Source of the DNA: Streptomyces stelliscabiei
GTDB taxonomy: Bacteria > Actinomycetota > Actinomycetes > Streptomycetales > Streptomycetaceae
Reading direction: 5' to 3'
DNA: 64,000 nucleotides
NCBI RefSeq assembly: GCF_014873495.1
Contig: NZ_JADBGF010000001.1
Span: 1,240,001-1,304,000 of the forward strand
Shown here: one piece after another, positions 35,672 to 44,425 of the stretch
How the letters are laid out: the number at the start of each line of letters is the position of its first letter
Position numbering within the stretch: position 1 is the first letter of the stretch
Translations under genes and position numbers: made by a program
Notes under the pieces: generated by a model
What the model was told of the DNA's origin: nothing
What the model saw: only the letters and a program-made list of their open reading frames with translations
Database searches by the model: none

Positions 35672-35701
35672 CCCCGGGATGCGGGTCCCTGCATCCCGGG
35701 G
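35672..35701. promoter_or_regulatory. Perfect 11-bp dyad, putative response-regulator operator
   Basis: CCCCGGGATGC, 8-nt spacer GGGTCCCT, GCATCCCGGGG, placed between the divergent kinase/regulator and ABC transporter operons: 41 bp from the kinase start and 58 bp from the -10 of the transporter promoter. Confidence 0.65.
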
Positions 35702-35758
35702 ATGAGGCGCGGTGACCGGTGCCGTCCGGGGAGGGATGTCCCGGCCGCGCTTCTCACC

Positions 35759-35764
35759 TAGCGT
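35759..35764 (+). promoter_or_regulatory. Leaderless promoter -10 (TAGCGT) of the ABC transporter operon
   Basis: TAGCGT ends 7 nt before ATG 35772. No ribosome binding site is present in between. Confidence 0.6.
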
Positions 35765-35771
35765 CCGGTGC

Positions 35772-36479
35772 ATGGTCACTGAGGAGAACACGGGTGAAGC
35801 CGTCGTACGGCTCGACGGTGTGCGCAAGGAGTACGGCGGGGCGACGGCGCTGAACGGGGTGTCGCTGGAGATCCGGGCCGGGGAGGCGGTCGCGGTGATG
35901 GGTCCCTCGGGGTGCGGGAAGTCCACGTTGCTGAACATGATCGCCGGCCTGGACCGTCCGACGGGCGGCACGGTGGTGGTGCATGGGGAGAGCGTGGGGG
36001 AACTGAGCGAGAAGGGGCTCGCCCTGTACCGGCGACGCCGGATCGGCATGGTCTTCCAGTTCTTCAACCTCATCGACGATCTGTCGGCGCTCGACAACGT
36101 GGCGCTGGCCGCCCAGCTGACCGGCACCCCGGCCCGGCAGGCCCGCCGCCGCGCCCTGGAGCTGTTCGACGAACTCGGCATCGCCGACCGGCGTAACGCC
36201 TACCCGACGGTCCTCAGCGGCGGCGAACGCCAACGCGTCGCCGTGGCACGGGCGTTGATGAACCGCCCAGCCCTGCTGCTGGCCGACGAGCCGACCGGCG
36301 CGTTGGACCGGAGGTCGGGAGAACAGGTGATGGACCTGCTGCTCGATCTCAACCAGATCGGCCAGACCCTGATCCTGGTGACCCACGACGAGCGGCTGGC
36401 CCGGCGCTGCGCCAGTCGCCTCGTCGAGTTCACCGACGGCCGCGTGACCGGTGAGCACACCCTGGAGCCGACCGCATGA
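35772..36479 (+). CDS. ABC transporter ATP-binding protein (LolD/MacB type)
   Basis: A 235-aa ATPase. It shows Walker A GPSGCGKST, Q-loop FQFFNLIDDL, signature LSGGERQRVAVARAL, Walker B LLLADEPTGALD and H-loop VTHDERLARR, the pattern of ATPases paired with FtsX/MacB-type permeases. The ATG at 35772 fits the leaderless promoter. The stop overlaps the permease start (ATGA). The system is likely a mechanotransmission exporter or lipoprotein/antimicrobial-peptide handling complex controlled by the divergent two-component system. Confidence 0.95.
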   Translation: MVTEENTGEAVVRLDGVRKEYGGATALNGVSLEIRAGEAVAVMGPSGCGKSTLLNMIAGLDRPTGGTVVVHGESVGELSEKGLALYRRRRIGMVFQFFNLIDDLSALDNVALAAQLTGTPARQARRRALELFDELGIADRRNAYPTVLSGGERQRVAVARALMNRPALLLADEPTGALDRRSGEQVMDLLLDLNQIGQTLILVTHDERLARRCASRLVEFTDGRVTGEHTLEPTA

Positions 36480-38788
36480 GGGCCGTGTGGCGGGCCGCGC
36501 GGGCGGCGGTACGGCGACGCGCATTCCAGACGCTGGTGATCGGCCTGGTCACGCTGACCTCGACGGCGGCGATCGTGGTGGCGCTCGGTCTGGTCGACGC
36601 GGCCTCGTCCCCGTTCGACCGGGCCTTCGGCAGACAGCGCGGACCGCACGTCGTCGCCGTGTTCGATCCCGCGAAGGTCTCCGAGGGCCGACTGACACGG
36701 GCGGTACGGCAGTCCGGCATGGAGGCGACCGCCGGCCCGTTCCCCCGGGCCACCGTCGAGCTGCCGAGGGAGGCGATGGGATACGGCCTCGGGAGCGAAC
36801 TCGCGGTCGTGGGCCGCTCCGGCCCCGGGGGCCCGGTGGACCGGTTGGACCTGTGGGCGGGCCGTTGGGCGACCGGACCGGGCGAGGTCGTCCTCAACCG
36901 GCAGTCGGACTGGACCGCGGACGACCTGGGCAAGAAGCTCCGGGTGCCCTCGGGCCCGGTCCTCACCATCGTGGGCTTCGCCTTCGACCTGAGCCGCACC
37001 GCCGACGCCTGGGTCGCCCCCGGCCAGATCGAGGCCCTGCACCCCACCGGCGCCCAGATGCTGTTCCGCTTCACCGACGCCTCGTCGGACGACCGGCTCC
37101 GCGCGCAACTCGACACGGTGACCGCCGAATTGCCGTCGGGCGCGCTGACCGGGTCACGGTCGTACCTCACCCTGAAGGAGGAGATAGGCAGTTCGGCACG
37201 GGCGTATGCGCCCTACCTCCTCGCTTTCGGCGTTCTCGGCCTCGTGGTGGCCGTGCTCATCGTCGCCCATGTGGTCAGCGGCGCCGTGATCTCCGGCTAC
37301 CGACACATCGGCATCCTCAAGGCGCTGGGATTCACGCCGGGGCAGGTGGTGGCCGTCTACCTCGTGATGGTCTCCGTCCCCGCGGTGCTCGGCTGTGCGC
37401 TCGGGACCGTCGCGGGCAACCTGGCGGCACGGCCCCTGCTCCAGTTCGCCTTCACGGGGCCGGACGCGGGCGTCTTCCACAAGAGCGTCTCGCTCGCGCC
37501 CTGGGTGAACGTCCTCGCCCTGCTCGGCATGCCCGCCGTGTGCCTCCTCGCCGCGCTCGTGCCCTCGGTGCGCGCCTACCGCCTGTCCGCGGCGCGGGCG
37601 ATCAGCGCGGGCAGCGCGCCCCGCGCGGGGCGGGCCCTCGGCGTCCAGCGCCGGCTGGCGGGCAGCCGGCTGCCGCGCTCGGTGAGCCTCGGACTGGGGC
37701 TGCCGTTCGCACGGCCCGGGCGCAGCGCCCTCACCCTCTCCGCCGTGGTCCTCGGTGTGACCACCGTGACGTTCGCGACCGGCCTGGCCACGACGATGGA
37801 CCGGTTCGGCAACGCGGGCCGTGACGCTTACCAGGTCACGGTCTACGTGGGCAAGGTGGAGAACGGCAAGGAGACCGAGCCGGTGCACGGCGACCGCGCG
37901 CTGCACTCCCTGCTGCGGGCGTTGCCCGACGCCCGTGAGGTCACCGCCCGGGCCGACACCGAAGCCCGCCTGGCGGGTTCGACGGAGAAGCTGTGGCTGG
38001 AAGCCCGCAGAGGCGACCGGCCGCGGATCGACAGCCTGCTCACCGGGGGCCGGTGGATCCGGGGCGCCGGTGAGGTCGTGGCCGGATCGGCCTTCCTGCG
38101 CCGCAACGGACTGGGCGTCGGCGACCACCTCCGCGTGGAGAAGGGGGATCGTGGCGCGAACCTGGTCGTGGTCGGGGAGTTCATGGAGAGCAACGCCCGG
38201 GTCGTCGTCGCCGACTGGTCGACGATGCGGTCGCTGGCCCCGCGGGAGAAACCCATCGCCTACCACGTCAAGCTGCGCGACGGCGCCGACCCGAACGCCT
38301 ACGCCCGGGCCGCCGCGGCCGCCGATCCCGGGCTCTCTCCCTCACCGACCGGCGCCAACTCGGTCACCCGGACCATCATCGGCTCCGCCACCGCGCTCAC
38401 CCTGCTGCTCGCCGCCGTCGCGTCTCTCGGCGTCTTCAACACCGTGGTCCTCAACACCCGCGACCGCCGCCGGGACCTGGGCATGCTCAAGTCCATCGGC
38501 ATGACACCACGCCAGGTCACGACGATGACGGTGACCTCGATGGCACTGCTCGGTGCCTTCGGCTCGCTCCTCGGCATCCCGCTCGGCATGGCGGGCCACC
38601 AGCTGGTCGTGCCGCGCATGGCGGACGCGGTGGAGATCACGCTGCCGTCGTACATGACGGATGTCTGGAGCGCCCCGGCCCTCGCCGGCCTCGGCCTTGC
38701 GGGCCTCTTCATCGCCGTCCTCGGCGCGTACGTCCCGGCCCGCCGCGCGGCTCGGCTGACGATCGCGGAGGTGCTGCACAACGAGTGA
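36476..38788 (+). CDS. FtsX-like ABC transporter permease
   Basis: A 770-aa permease with the doubled FtsX arrangement: TM1 at about 22-42, a large extracytoplasmic domain, three TM helices around 245-365, a second TM1 near 415, another extracytoplasmic domain, then three final TM helices ending ARLTIAEVLHNE. Segments such as GYRHIGILKALGFTPGQVV and RRRDLGMLKSIGMTPRQVTT are the coupling helices that contact the ATPase. Members move substrates such as lipids, peptides or antibiotics out of the membrane. Last gene of the operon; the TetR gene is convergent. Confidence 0.94.
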   Translation: MRAVWRAARAAVRRRAFQTLVIGLVTLTSTAAIVVALGLVDAASSPFDRAFGRQRGPHVVAVFDPAKVSEGRLTRAVRQSGMEATAGPFPRATVELPREAMGYGLGSELAVVGRSGPGGPVDRLDLWAGRWATGPGEVVLNRQSDWTADDLGKKLRVPSGPVLTIVGFAFDLSRTADAWVAPGQIEALHPTGAQMLFRFTDASSDDRLRAQLDTVTAELPSGALTGSRSYLTLKEEIGSSARAYAPYLLAFGVLGLVVAVLIVAHVVSGAVISGYRHIGILKALGFTPGQVVAVYLVMVSVPAVLGCALGTVAGNLAARPLLQFAFTGPDAGVFHKSVSLAPWVNVLALLGMPAVCLLAALVPSVRAYRLSAARAISAGSAPRAGRALGVQRRLAGSRLPRSVSLGLGLPFARPGRSALTLSAVVLGVTTVTFATGLATTMDRFGNAGRDAYQVTVYVGKVENGKETEPVHGDRALHSLLRALPDAREVTARADTEARLAGSTEKLWLEARRGDRPRIDSLLTGGRWIRGAGEVVAGSAFLRRNGLGVGDHLRVEKGDRGANLVVVGEFMESNARVVVADWSTMRSLAPREKPIAYHVKLRDGADPNAYARAAAAADPGLSPSPTGANSVTRTIIGSATALTLLLAAVASLGVFNTVVLNTRDRRRDLGMLKSIGMTPRQVTTMTVTSMALLGAFGSLLGIPLGMAGHQLVVPRMADAVEITLPSYMTDVWSAPALAGLGLAGLFIAVLGAYVPARRAARLTIAEVLHNE

Positions 38789-38816
38789 GGCACGCGCGGC
38801 CTCGGTGCGCGGGCGC

Positions 38817-39398
38817 TCACCTCCGGCCCGGTGCCCCCGTACGCAGGCCGCGCATGACGAGGTCGAAGAGGCGGGCGGCACGGGGTTCCCAGTCGCCTCG
38901 GGGGTCGAGCTGCCAGACGCCGGCGATGGCGAGGAGCAAGGCGTCGGCGGTCACACCCGGGCGGATGGTTCCGGCGTCGTGGTTGGCCTTGAGCAGGAGT
39001 TCGATCGCGGCGACCAGGAGCGGGTAGCCGGGTTTCGCCGGGGCGCCGGCCGCGGCGGTGGCCCGGCGCAGCGCGTCGGCCAGGCCGGCCTTGGCCGTGG
39101 CGTAGCGGGCGAGGCGGTCGAGCCAGGCGCGCAGGGCCCGGCCGGGCTCCAGGGTTCGCAGCAACTCGGCCGCTCCGTCGACGAGTTGCTGCACCTCCTG
39201 ACGGTGAACCTCCAGGACGAGCGCCTCCCGGTCGGGGAAGTTCCGGTAGAAGGTGCCCTGTCCCACGCCCGCCTTCTTGGCGATCACACTGAGCGGCACG
39301 TCGGCGGAACGGGACAACTCGGCCAGTGCCACCGCAAGGATGCGCGCGCGATTGCGCTGCGCGTCGGACCGCTGGGGCACCTCGCTCGCCGACGCCAC
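38817..39398 (-). CDS. TetR family transcriptional regulator
   Basis: A 193-aa regulator. The N-terminal HTH reads RILAVALAELSRSADVPLSV ... GVGQGTFYRNFPDREALVLE. The C-terminal helical domain (about 75-190) binds an unknown ligand. GTG 39398 has GGGAGGCGGG about 7 nt upstream, so the in-frame ATG at 39428 is less likely. No divergent functional gene adjoins it; what lies there now are two gene remnants, so its original target may have been lost. Confidence 0.9.
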   Translation of the reverse strand: MASASEVPQRSDAQRNRARILAVALAELSRSADVPLSVIAKKAGVGQGTFYRNFPDREALVLEVHRQEVQQLVDGAAELLRTLEPGRALRAWLDRLARYATAKAGLADALRRATAAAGAPAKPGYPLLVAAIELLLKANHDAGTIRPGVTADALLLAIAGVWQLDPRGDWEPRAARLFDLVMRGLRTGAPGRR

Positions 39399-39497
39399 TC
39401 GCCCGCCTCCCTGACGCACGCCCGGCACGGACGGACGGATGTCGACTTAGGGCGACCTTACCCCGCTTCCCGGCCGGAACGAAGACCCTCTCGGGCG

Positions 39498-39530
39498 CCC
39501 CATTGCGGAGCCACCAAAAAGGTAATGGGG
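39498..39530. repeat. Inverted repeat around an A-rich island
   Basis: CCCCATT (39498-39504) and AATGGGG (39524-39530) flank CCACCAAAAAGG, unusually A-rich here. It may be the old 3' hairpin of the acyl-CoA dehydrogenase remnant or part of the tetR control region. Confidence 0.4.
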
Positions 39531-39546
39531 GGCCGCGTCGCGCCCC

Positions 39547-39753
39547 TCACCCGGCCGGCAGTGCTCGCCGCAGGATCGCGTCCAGGTCGGCGGAGCCGGG
39601 GAGCGTGCCGTAGGTGTGCCCCCACTCGCCGCCTGGCCGGGTCGCGCAGAACGCGTCGGCGACCGCGGGCGGGGCGTGCCGGACCAGCAGGGCGGCCTGC
39701 AAGGTGAGCGCCATGCGCTCCACCAGACGGCGGGCACCGGACGGGTCGTCCTC
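39547..39753 (-). pseudogene. Acyl-CoA dehydrogenase (AidB-like) C-terminal remnant
   Basis: About 67 codons reading ARRLVERMALTLQAALLVRH, VADAFCATRPGGEWGHTYGT and LDAILRRALPAG then stop. This resembles the C-terminus of AidB-like acyl-CoA dehydrogenases, normally about 550 aa. Upstream of about 39753 homology stops and the strand becomes antisense to another gene's coding sequence. There is no start of its own. It is best read as the 3' end of a gene whose front has been deleted. Confidence 0.6.
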
Positions 39754-39763
39754 GCGGCGCGCC

Positions 39764-40054
39764 GTCCGGCTCGACGAACTGATGGGCCGGGCCTGCGGCG
39801 CGGCCGGTCTGCACGGCATGACCGTCTCCCTCCAGGTCCACTACCACAGGCCCGTCCCCGTGGGGACGGCCCTGCGCCTGTTCGCCCGGGCCACGGGCAC
39901 CGACGGCCGCAAGATCTTCGTGCACGGCTCGATCGACACCGAGCCGGACAGGTCCGGCCCCGCGGCCCCCACCGTGACGGCGGACGGCGTCTTCGTCTCC
40001 CCCGCCCCGGACCGCCTTCGCCCCCTGTTCCCGCACCTGGGAGACACGCCGTAA
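39764..40054 (+). pseudogene. PaaI-like hotdog thioesterase C-terminal remnant
   Basis: About 96 codons reading VRLDELMGRACGAAGLHGMT, VHYHRPVPVGTALRLFARAT and GRKIFVHGSI then stop, matching the second half of a hotdog-fold thioesterase. The N-terminal half, with the usual CFGCG/HGG region, is missing. The open frame continues back to 39614 only through antisense of the acyl-CoA dehydrogenase remnant. It abuts that remnant head to head within about 10 bp, which suggests one deletion removed both 5' halves. Confidence 0.6.
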
Positions 40055-40350
40055 CCTCCCTCTCCGGCCGGGCATCGACGGGCTCGACGGTCGATCGAGG
40101 GACGGCACACGACATATCGGCGTGCGGCGGTAGCCGGCGGGCTGCTGCTCAGGGCGCTGTTGTGGTGGGCGGGAGCGAGTGAGAGAGCGCTGCGGCTGCG
40201 GGGCGCCATCGACGCACTGGGCGCGCAGGCCGCCGCCAACCTCGAACGCCGGCTCGCCCCCTCGTCGTACGAACCGCCGGGCCTCCTCACAGCTCGGCGC
40301 GGCGGTGGTGGCCACCCCCGGGCCGTGGCGCCGAGGCCGGTGACCTGGTC
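40055..40350. other. Intergenic region without recognisable gene
   Basis: About 296 nt between the thioesterase remnant and the convergent NUDIX gene. A + strand frame near 40121-40290 reads GGLLLRALLWWAGASERALR, but has no clear start or known domain. Confidence 0.4.
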
Positions 40351-40824
40351 TCAGGCCGTGGGATCGAACCAGGTGACCGTGTCGGACATCGTCTGCTTGA
40401 TGCGGAACAGCGCGAACTCGCTCAGGACCGGCAGGGCGTCCAGCGAGAACCAGCCGACCTCCAGGGACTCGTCGTCGTTGACGCGTGCCTCGCCGCCGAC
40501 GGCACGGCAGTGGAAGGTGATGTCCATGTACTGGCAGACGTCCCCGTTGTCGTACCGCACGGGTTCCAAGGCCTGGACGAGGACGACCCGCTCGGCCACG
40601 CACCGCACCGCCGTCTCCTCGTAGACCTCCCGAACGGCGCAGGCCGCCGGCTGCTCCCCCGGGTCCGGGATGCCGCCGATGAGCGACCACTTGCCGTTGT
40701 CGGACCGACGGCCCAGCAGCACTCTGCCCTCGTCGTCGAAGACGAGGGCGGTGACTCCGGGGAGCCAGAGCAGCTGGGTGCCGGCGGATGCACGGAGTGT
40801 GCGGATGAAGTCAGGGGTAGCCAT
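40351..40824 (-). CDS. NUDIX hydrolase
   Basis: A 157-aa hydrolase of nucleoside-diphosphate-linked compounds. The Nudix box GGIPDPGEQPAACAVREVYEET fits Gx5Ex7REUxEExGU except that the final conserved Gly is Ala. It carries catalytic glutamates for Mg binding, preceded by VLLGRRSDNGKWSLIGG. ATG 40824. Substrate unknown; no operon partner is evident. Confidence 0.93.
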   Translation of the reverse strand: MATPDFIRTLRASAGTQLLWLPGVTALVFDDEGRVLLGRRSDNGKWSLIGGIPDPGEQPAACAVREVYEETAVRCVAERVVLVQALEPVRYDNGDVCQYMDITFHCRAVGGEARVNDDESLEVGWFSLDALPVLSEFALFRIKQTMSDTVTWFDPTA

Positions 40825-40891
40825 GGAGCCGACCCTAACGGGCCGGTTCCCTCACTCCCGCCGTTCCGCCACGCGCACACGAGGCGTACGG

Positions 40892-42508
40892 CTACACGCC
40901 ACCGGCGCGCCTCCCGCGCACACCCGCCGCGATCGCCCAGCCGAGCCCACCGGCCGCGACCAGCACCAGAAGCATCTCGGGCGCGATGCCGACGCGGGTG
41001 GCGGGCGTCTGCGAGGAGCGCAGCGGCACCTTCTGGACCAGTGAGTCCGGGACGAACATGCCCGTCTTCTGCGTGATCCGGCCGTCCGGCATGATGATCG
41101 CGCTGACGCCGCTGGTCACCGGCACGGTGACGGTACGGCTGTGCTCGACGGCGCGGACCCGGGACATGGCCAGCTGCTGGTAGGTCATCTCGCTGCGGTC
41201 GAAGGTCGCGTTGTTGCTCGGCACCGAGATCAGCTGGGCGCCGTCGGTGACCTCGGAGCGCACGGCCCAGTCGAAGGCCGCCTCGTAGCAGGTGACGAGA
41301 CCGACCTTGGCACCGTCCATGGTGAACACGCCCGGTTCGGTGCCCCGGCTGAAGTCCTTGCGGACCATGGACGTCCACTCGCCGTTGATGGCGCCGATGA
41401 GCGAGCGCAGCGGAAGGTACTCGCCGAACGGCTGGATCTGCCGCTTGTCGTACGTGTCGACGGGGCCCTTCGCCGGGTCCCAGAGGATCTGCTCGTTGTA
41501 GAGCTTTCCGTCCCGCTCGACGACACCGCCGACAGAGATGGGGGCGCCGATGGCGGTGGCCGCCTTGTCGATCACCGCGCGGGCGTCGGCGTTGGCGAAG
41601 GGGTCGATGTCGGAGGAGTTCTCCGGCCAGAGCACGAAGTCGGGCTTGGCGACCTTGCCCGCCCGGACGTCGGCGGCCAGCCGCTCGGTCTCCTTGGCGT
41701 GGTAGTCGAGCACGGCCCGCCGCTGGGCGTTGAAGTCGAGCCCCAGGCGCGGCACGTTGCCCTGGATGACCGCCACGGTCGCGGTGCCGTCCTCCGCCGT
41801 GTCGCTCACCAGGGCGCGGGACGCGAGGGCGCCGGCCAGGGGGACGGCCACGCAGAGCGCGGCCACGGCCGCGGTGCCCCGGCGCAGGGCCGCACCGGTC
41901 CGGCGGTGGTCGACCACCAGCCGGACCACTTCGTAGAGGCCGAACCCGCACAGGACGACGGCGAAGCCGAGCACGGGGGTGCCGCCGAGCGCGGCCAGCG
42001 GCAGGAAGACGCCGTCCGCCTGACCGAAGGCGACCTTGCCCCAGGGGAAGCCGCTGAACGGGGCACGCGCGCGTGCCGCCTCACCGGCGACCCACACCGC
42101 GGCGGCCCACACCGGCCAGCCCGGCAGCTTCGACACGGCGGCGACACCCGCGCCGACGAGCGCCACGAACACCGCCTCGATCACGACGAGCGCGAGCCAC
42201 GGTCCTGGGCCCACCTCCACACCGGTCCACACCAGCAGGGGGAGCAGGAAGCCGAGACCGAAGAGGTAGCCGAGGCCGAGGCCCGCCTTCCAACCGCGTC
42301 CGCGCAGCACCCAGCCGAAGACCGCGAAGGCCGGCAGGGCCAGCCACCACAGGGTCCGGGGCGGGAAGCTGACGTAGAGCAGCACTCCGGAGAGCGCTGC
42401 GGCGGCGGCCGGGAGGAGCCGGCCGGCCCATCGGGAGACCCGGGAGACGGGCGCGGCCTGGGGTTCGAGCTGTTCCGGCTCGTCTACGGGAGTGGCGGTG
42501 ACGGTCAC
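40892..42508 (-). CDS. lnt: Apolipoprotein N-acyltransferase
   Basis: A 538-aa membrane enzyme that N-acylates lipoproteins after signal peptide removal. Five to six TM helices occupy residues 27-215, followed by an extracytoplasmic nitrilase domain with the catalytic triad E296 (LWPENSSD), K355 (DKRQIQPFGEYLP) and C407 (VTCYEAAFD). A final TM helix is near 510-530, then a basic tail. The K-C spacing (52) equals that of E. coli Lnt. It stands alone, divergent from the next membrane-protein gene. Confidence 0.94.
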   Translation of the reverse strand: MTVTATPVDEPEQLEPQAAPVSRVSRWAGRLLPAAAAALSGVLLYVSFPPRTLWWLALPAFAVFGWVLRGRGWKAGLGLGYLFGLGFLLPLLVWTGVEVGPGPWLALVVIEAVFVALVGAGVAAVSKLPGWPVWAAAVWVAGEAARARAPFSGFPWGKVAFGQADGVFLPLAALGGTPVLGFAVVLCGFGLYEVVRLVVDHRRTGAALRRGTAAVAALCVAVPLAGALASRALVSDTAEDGTATVAVIQGNVPRLGLDFNAQRRAVLDYHAKETERLAADVRAGKVAKPDFVLWPENSSDIDPFANADARAVIDKAATAIGAPISVGGVVERDGKLYNEQILWDPAKGPVDTYDKRQIQPFGEYLPLRSLIGAINGEWTSMVRKDFSRGTEPGVFTMDGAKVGLVTCYEAAFDWAVRSEVTDGAQLISVPSNNATFDRSEMTYQQLAMSRVRAVEHSRTVTVPVTSGVSAIIMPDGRITQKTGMFVPDSLVQKVPLRSSQTPATRVGIAPEMLLVLVAAGGLGWAIAAGVRGRRAGGV

Positions 42509-42657
42509 TCGGGGAGTGTACGGCGCGTCACCCCGGCGCCGACAGCGCGGCCCGGGCGTCCGGGGTGAGGCTTTTGTCGCACCCCAGCCGCAACGTTCCT
42601 GCGCAACTCGTCCACAAACCGGCGCATCACCCGTTACGGTGTGCGCGAGCCTCTGAC

Positions 42658-43791
42658 GTGCGGCCGGACCACATCCGGGCGGTCGAGGTCCGGCACAGGT
42701 GCGAGGCGTCGGGGGGCGACGGGTTGGGGTCCACGAGGACGCGGTCCGCTGCCGGAGCGGCGGCCGCGCACGAGAGACGGAACGTCTCCGATGTCACGGG
42801 TGCGCTCCTGCTCGGGGCGTGCGCCGCCTGGTCGCTGACCACGGCGGCGGCGCGAGGCGGCCGTCCGGAGGGCGTACTGCTGGCGGTCCTCGCCGTGGCG
42901 GCCGGATATGCGGCGGGCCGGATATGCGGGGCGCTGCTGCCGGTGCTGGCACCGTCCGCCGGCGCGCTGGCCGGTTTCGGTCTGGCGGTCACCGCCCCGC
43001 ACACCGGAGCGGCCTCGCCGCTGATCTCGCCGCTCGGGCACACCGGGGCGACGGCCGCGCTGCTGGCCCTGTCCGCGGGCGCCGCCTGTTGTGCCGCCTG
43101 GGCGGCCCGCTCCCCCGGACCGAGGCTGGCCCTGCGGCTGCTGGCCTGCGGCATGGCGGTGACGGCGGCCGTGCTGGGCTCGACCTCCGGCTTCGCCGCG
43201 TGCGTCGGGGTGCTGCTCTGCTCGCTCGCGGCGGCCCGGATGCGCCACCGGGGCCTCGGGCTCGCGGGGCTCGCGCTCGCCACGGCCCTGGTGACGGCAA
43301 CGGTCTGGGCGACCGCCGAGCACGCCCTGCCGACCGGACTGACCGACTCTCTGGAGGGGCAGCTCACTCCGCACCGGGTCCTGCTGTGGCACGACGCGCT
43401 CGGCCTGGCCCACGGTGAACCGCTGCTGGGCACGGGGCCGGGCCGCTTCGGGGAACTGAGCCCGACGGTCGCGCTGTCGCTGCCGTCCGACGACAAACCT
43501 CATTCGGCGCCGTTGCAGCTGGCGGCCGAACAGGGGCTCGTCGGGGTCGCGCTGCTCGCCGCGGTGTTCGGCTGGATCCTGTACGTGCTGTGGCGCACCC
43601 CGCGCTCCACCCCGGTCGTCCTCACCGCCGGCGCGGCCCTGACCGCGCTCGCCGCGATCGCCTCGGTCGGCAACGCGCTGAGCTTCACGACGGTGACGGC
43701 GGGAGCGGGTCTGCTGGCGGGCATGGCGACGGCCCGGCCCCTGACGGACGAGGACGACGGCACCGGCTCGTCCGGCCCCGACGACCGCTAG
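42658..43791 (+). CDS. Polytopic membrane protein, O-antigen ligase/polymerase-like
   Basis: About 377 aa with roughly nine hydrophobic segments from residue 45 on. The loop HRVLLWHDALGLAHGEPLLG followed by TGPGRFGELSPT is characteristic of Wzy/O-antigen-ligase-like proteins, and PHSAPLQLAAEQGLVGVALL is the matching second loop. Such proteins join glycan units at the outer face of the membrane. The start is uncertain: GTG 42658 is given, TTG 42724 is another choice, and the frame is open from 42565. The N-terminal part before the first TM is Arg-rich and may not be translated. Confidence 0.8.
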   Translation: MRPDHIRAVEVRHRCEASGGDGLGSTRTRSAAGAAAAHERRNVSDVTGALLLGACAAWSLTTAAARGGRPEGVLLAVLAVAAGYAAGRICGALLPVLAPSAGALAGFGLAVTAPHTGAASPLISPLGHTGATAALLALSAGAACCAAWAARSPGPRLALRLLACGMAVTAAVLGSTSGFAACVGVLLCSLAAARMRHRGLGLAGLALATALVTATVWATAEHALPTGLTDSLEGQLTPHRVLLWHDALGLAHGEPLLGTGPGRFGELSPTVALSLPSDDKPHSAPLQLAAEQGLVGVALLAAVFGWILYVLWRTPRSTPVVLTAGAALTALAAIASVGNALSFTTVTAGAGLLAGMATARPLTDEDDGTGSSGPDDR

Positions 43792-43817
43792 CGGAGCGGC
43801 GGCCGGGACGAGGGGCG

Positions 43818-44375
43818 TCAGCGCGCGGCGCCGGACGCCTTCGGGCTCAGCCGGGCGCGAATGACACGCACGGCCGTCTCGGCGTTGTCCACGGTGATCG
43901 TGAAGGTGTGGCCGTCCCAGAGGCGCAGCACCACCGCCTCCCCCCGTCGTACGACGACGGCGGTGCCCTTCTCGGGCCGCCAGCGGTAGCCCCAGCCGCC
44001 CCACTGGTGGGGGGTGACGCAGGCGGCGAAGTCGGCGTCGGCGACCTGGGACAGGGGGATGCGGCGACGGGGCACGCCGATGTGCCCGCAGCGGACCTCC
44101 AGACACTCGTCGTCGACCTTCACGGAGACGTGCACGAAGGCGAGCGTGCCGAAGAGGACGAGCAGTCCGGCCGCGATGCAGCCGACGACCGCCATGACGA
44201 GCGGGGCGGTACCGGACGTCCACGCCGAGTCGACGGCGAGTTCGATGCCCAGTGCCATGCAGGCGGCGCCGCCGAGCGCCAGCAGCCATTGGCCGCGGTT
44301 GGTCGCGCGGCCGGTCCAGACCTCGGGGTGCGGGCCCGCGGGGGTATCCGTCTCGCCGTGGGGGTGGTCCCTCAT
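43818..44375 (-). CDS. Small membrane protein with PH-like domain
   Basis: A 185-aa protein. Two TM helices lie at about 35-55 and 62-85 (APLVMAVVGCIAAGLLVLFG). They are followed by a beta-rich cytoplasmic domain (VSVKVDDECLEVRCGHIGVP, RRIPLSQVADADF, VVLRLWDGHTFTITVDNAE), similar to bacterial PH-domain proteins. ATG 44375 is 7 nt after a TAGTCT -10 on this strand, giving a leaderless mRNA; this fixes the start downstream of the longer frame. Function unknown. Confidence 0.8.
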   Translation of the reverse strand: MRDHPHGETDTPAGPHPEVWTGRATNRGQWLLALGGAACMALGIELAVDSAWTSGTAPLVMAVVGCIAAGLLVLFGTLAFVHVSVKVDDECLEVRCGHIGVPRRRIPLSQVADADFAACVTPHQWGGWGYRWRPEKGTAVVVRRGEAVVLRLWDGHTFTITVDNAETAVRVIRARLSPKASGAAR

Positions 44376-44425
44376 GGCTTTGAGACTACTCAGATTCCGC
44401 AGCGCGGGCACCTGGTCGCGGAGCG

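Noticed and set aside
40121..40290. Plus-strand frame with a hydrophobic LLLRALLWW segment
   Set aside because: No start codon with ribosome binding site and no family resemblance.
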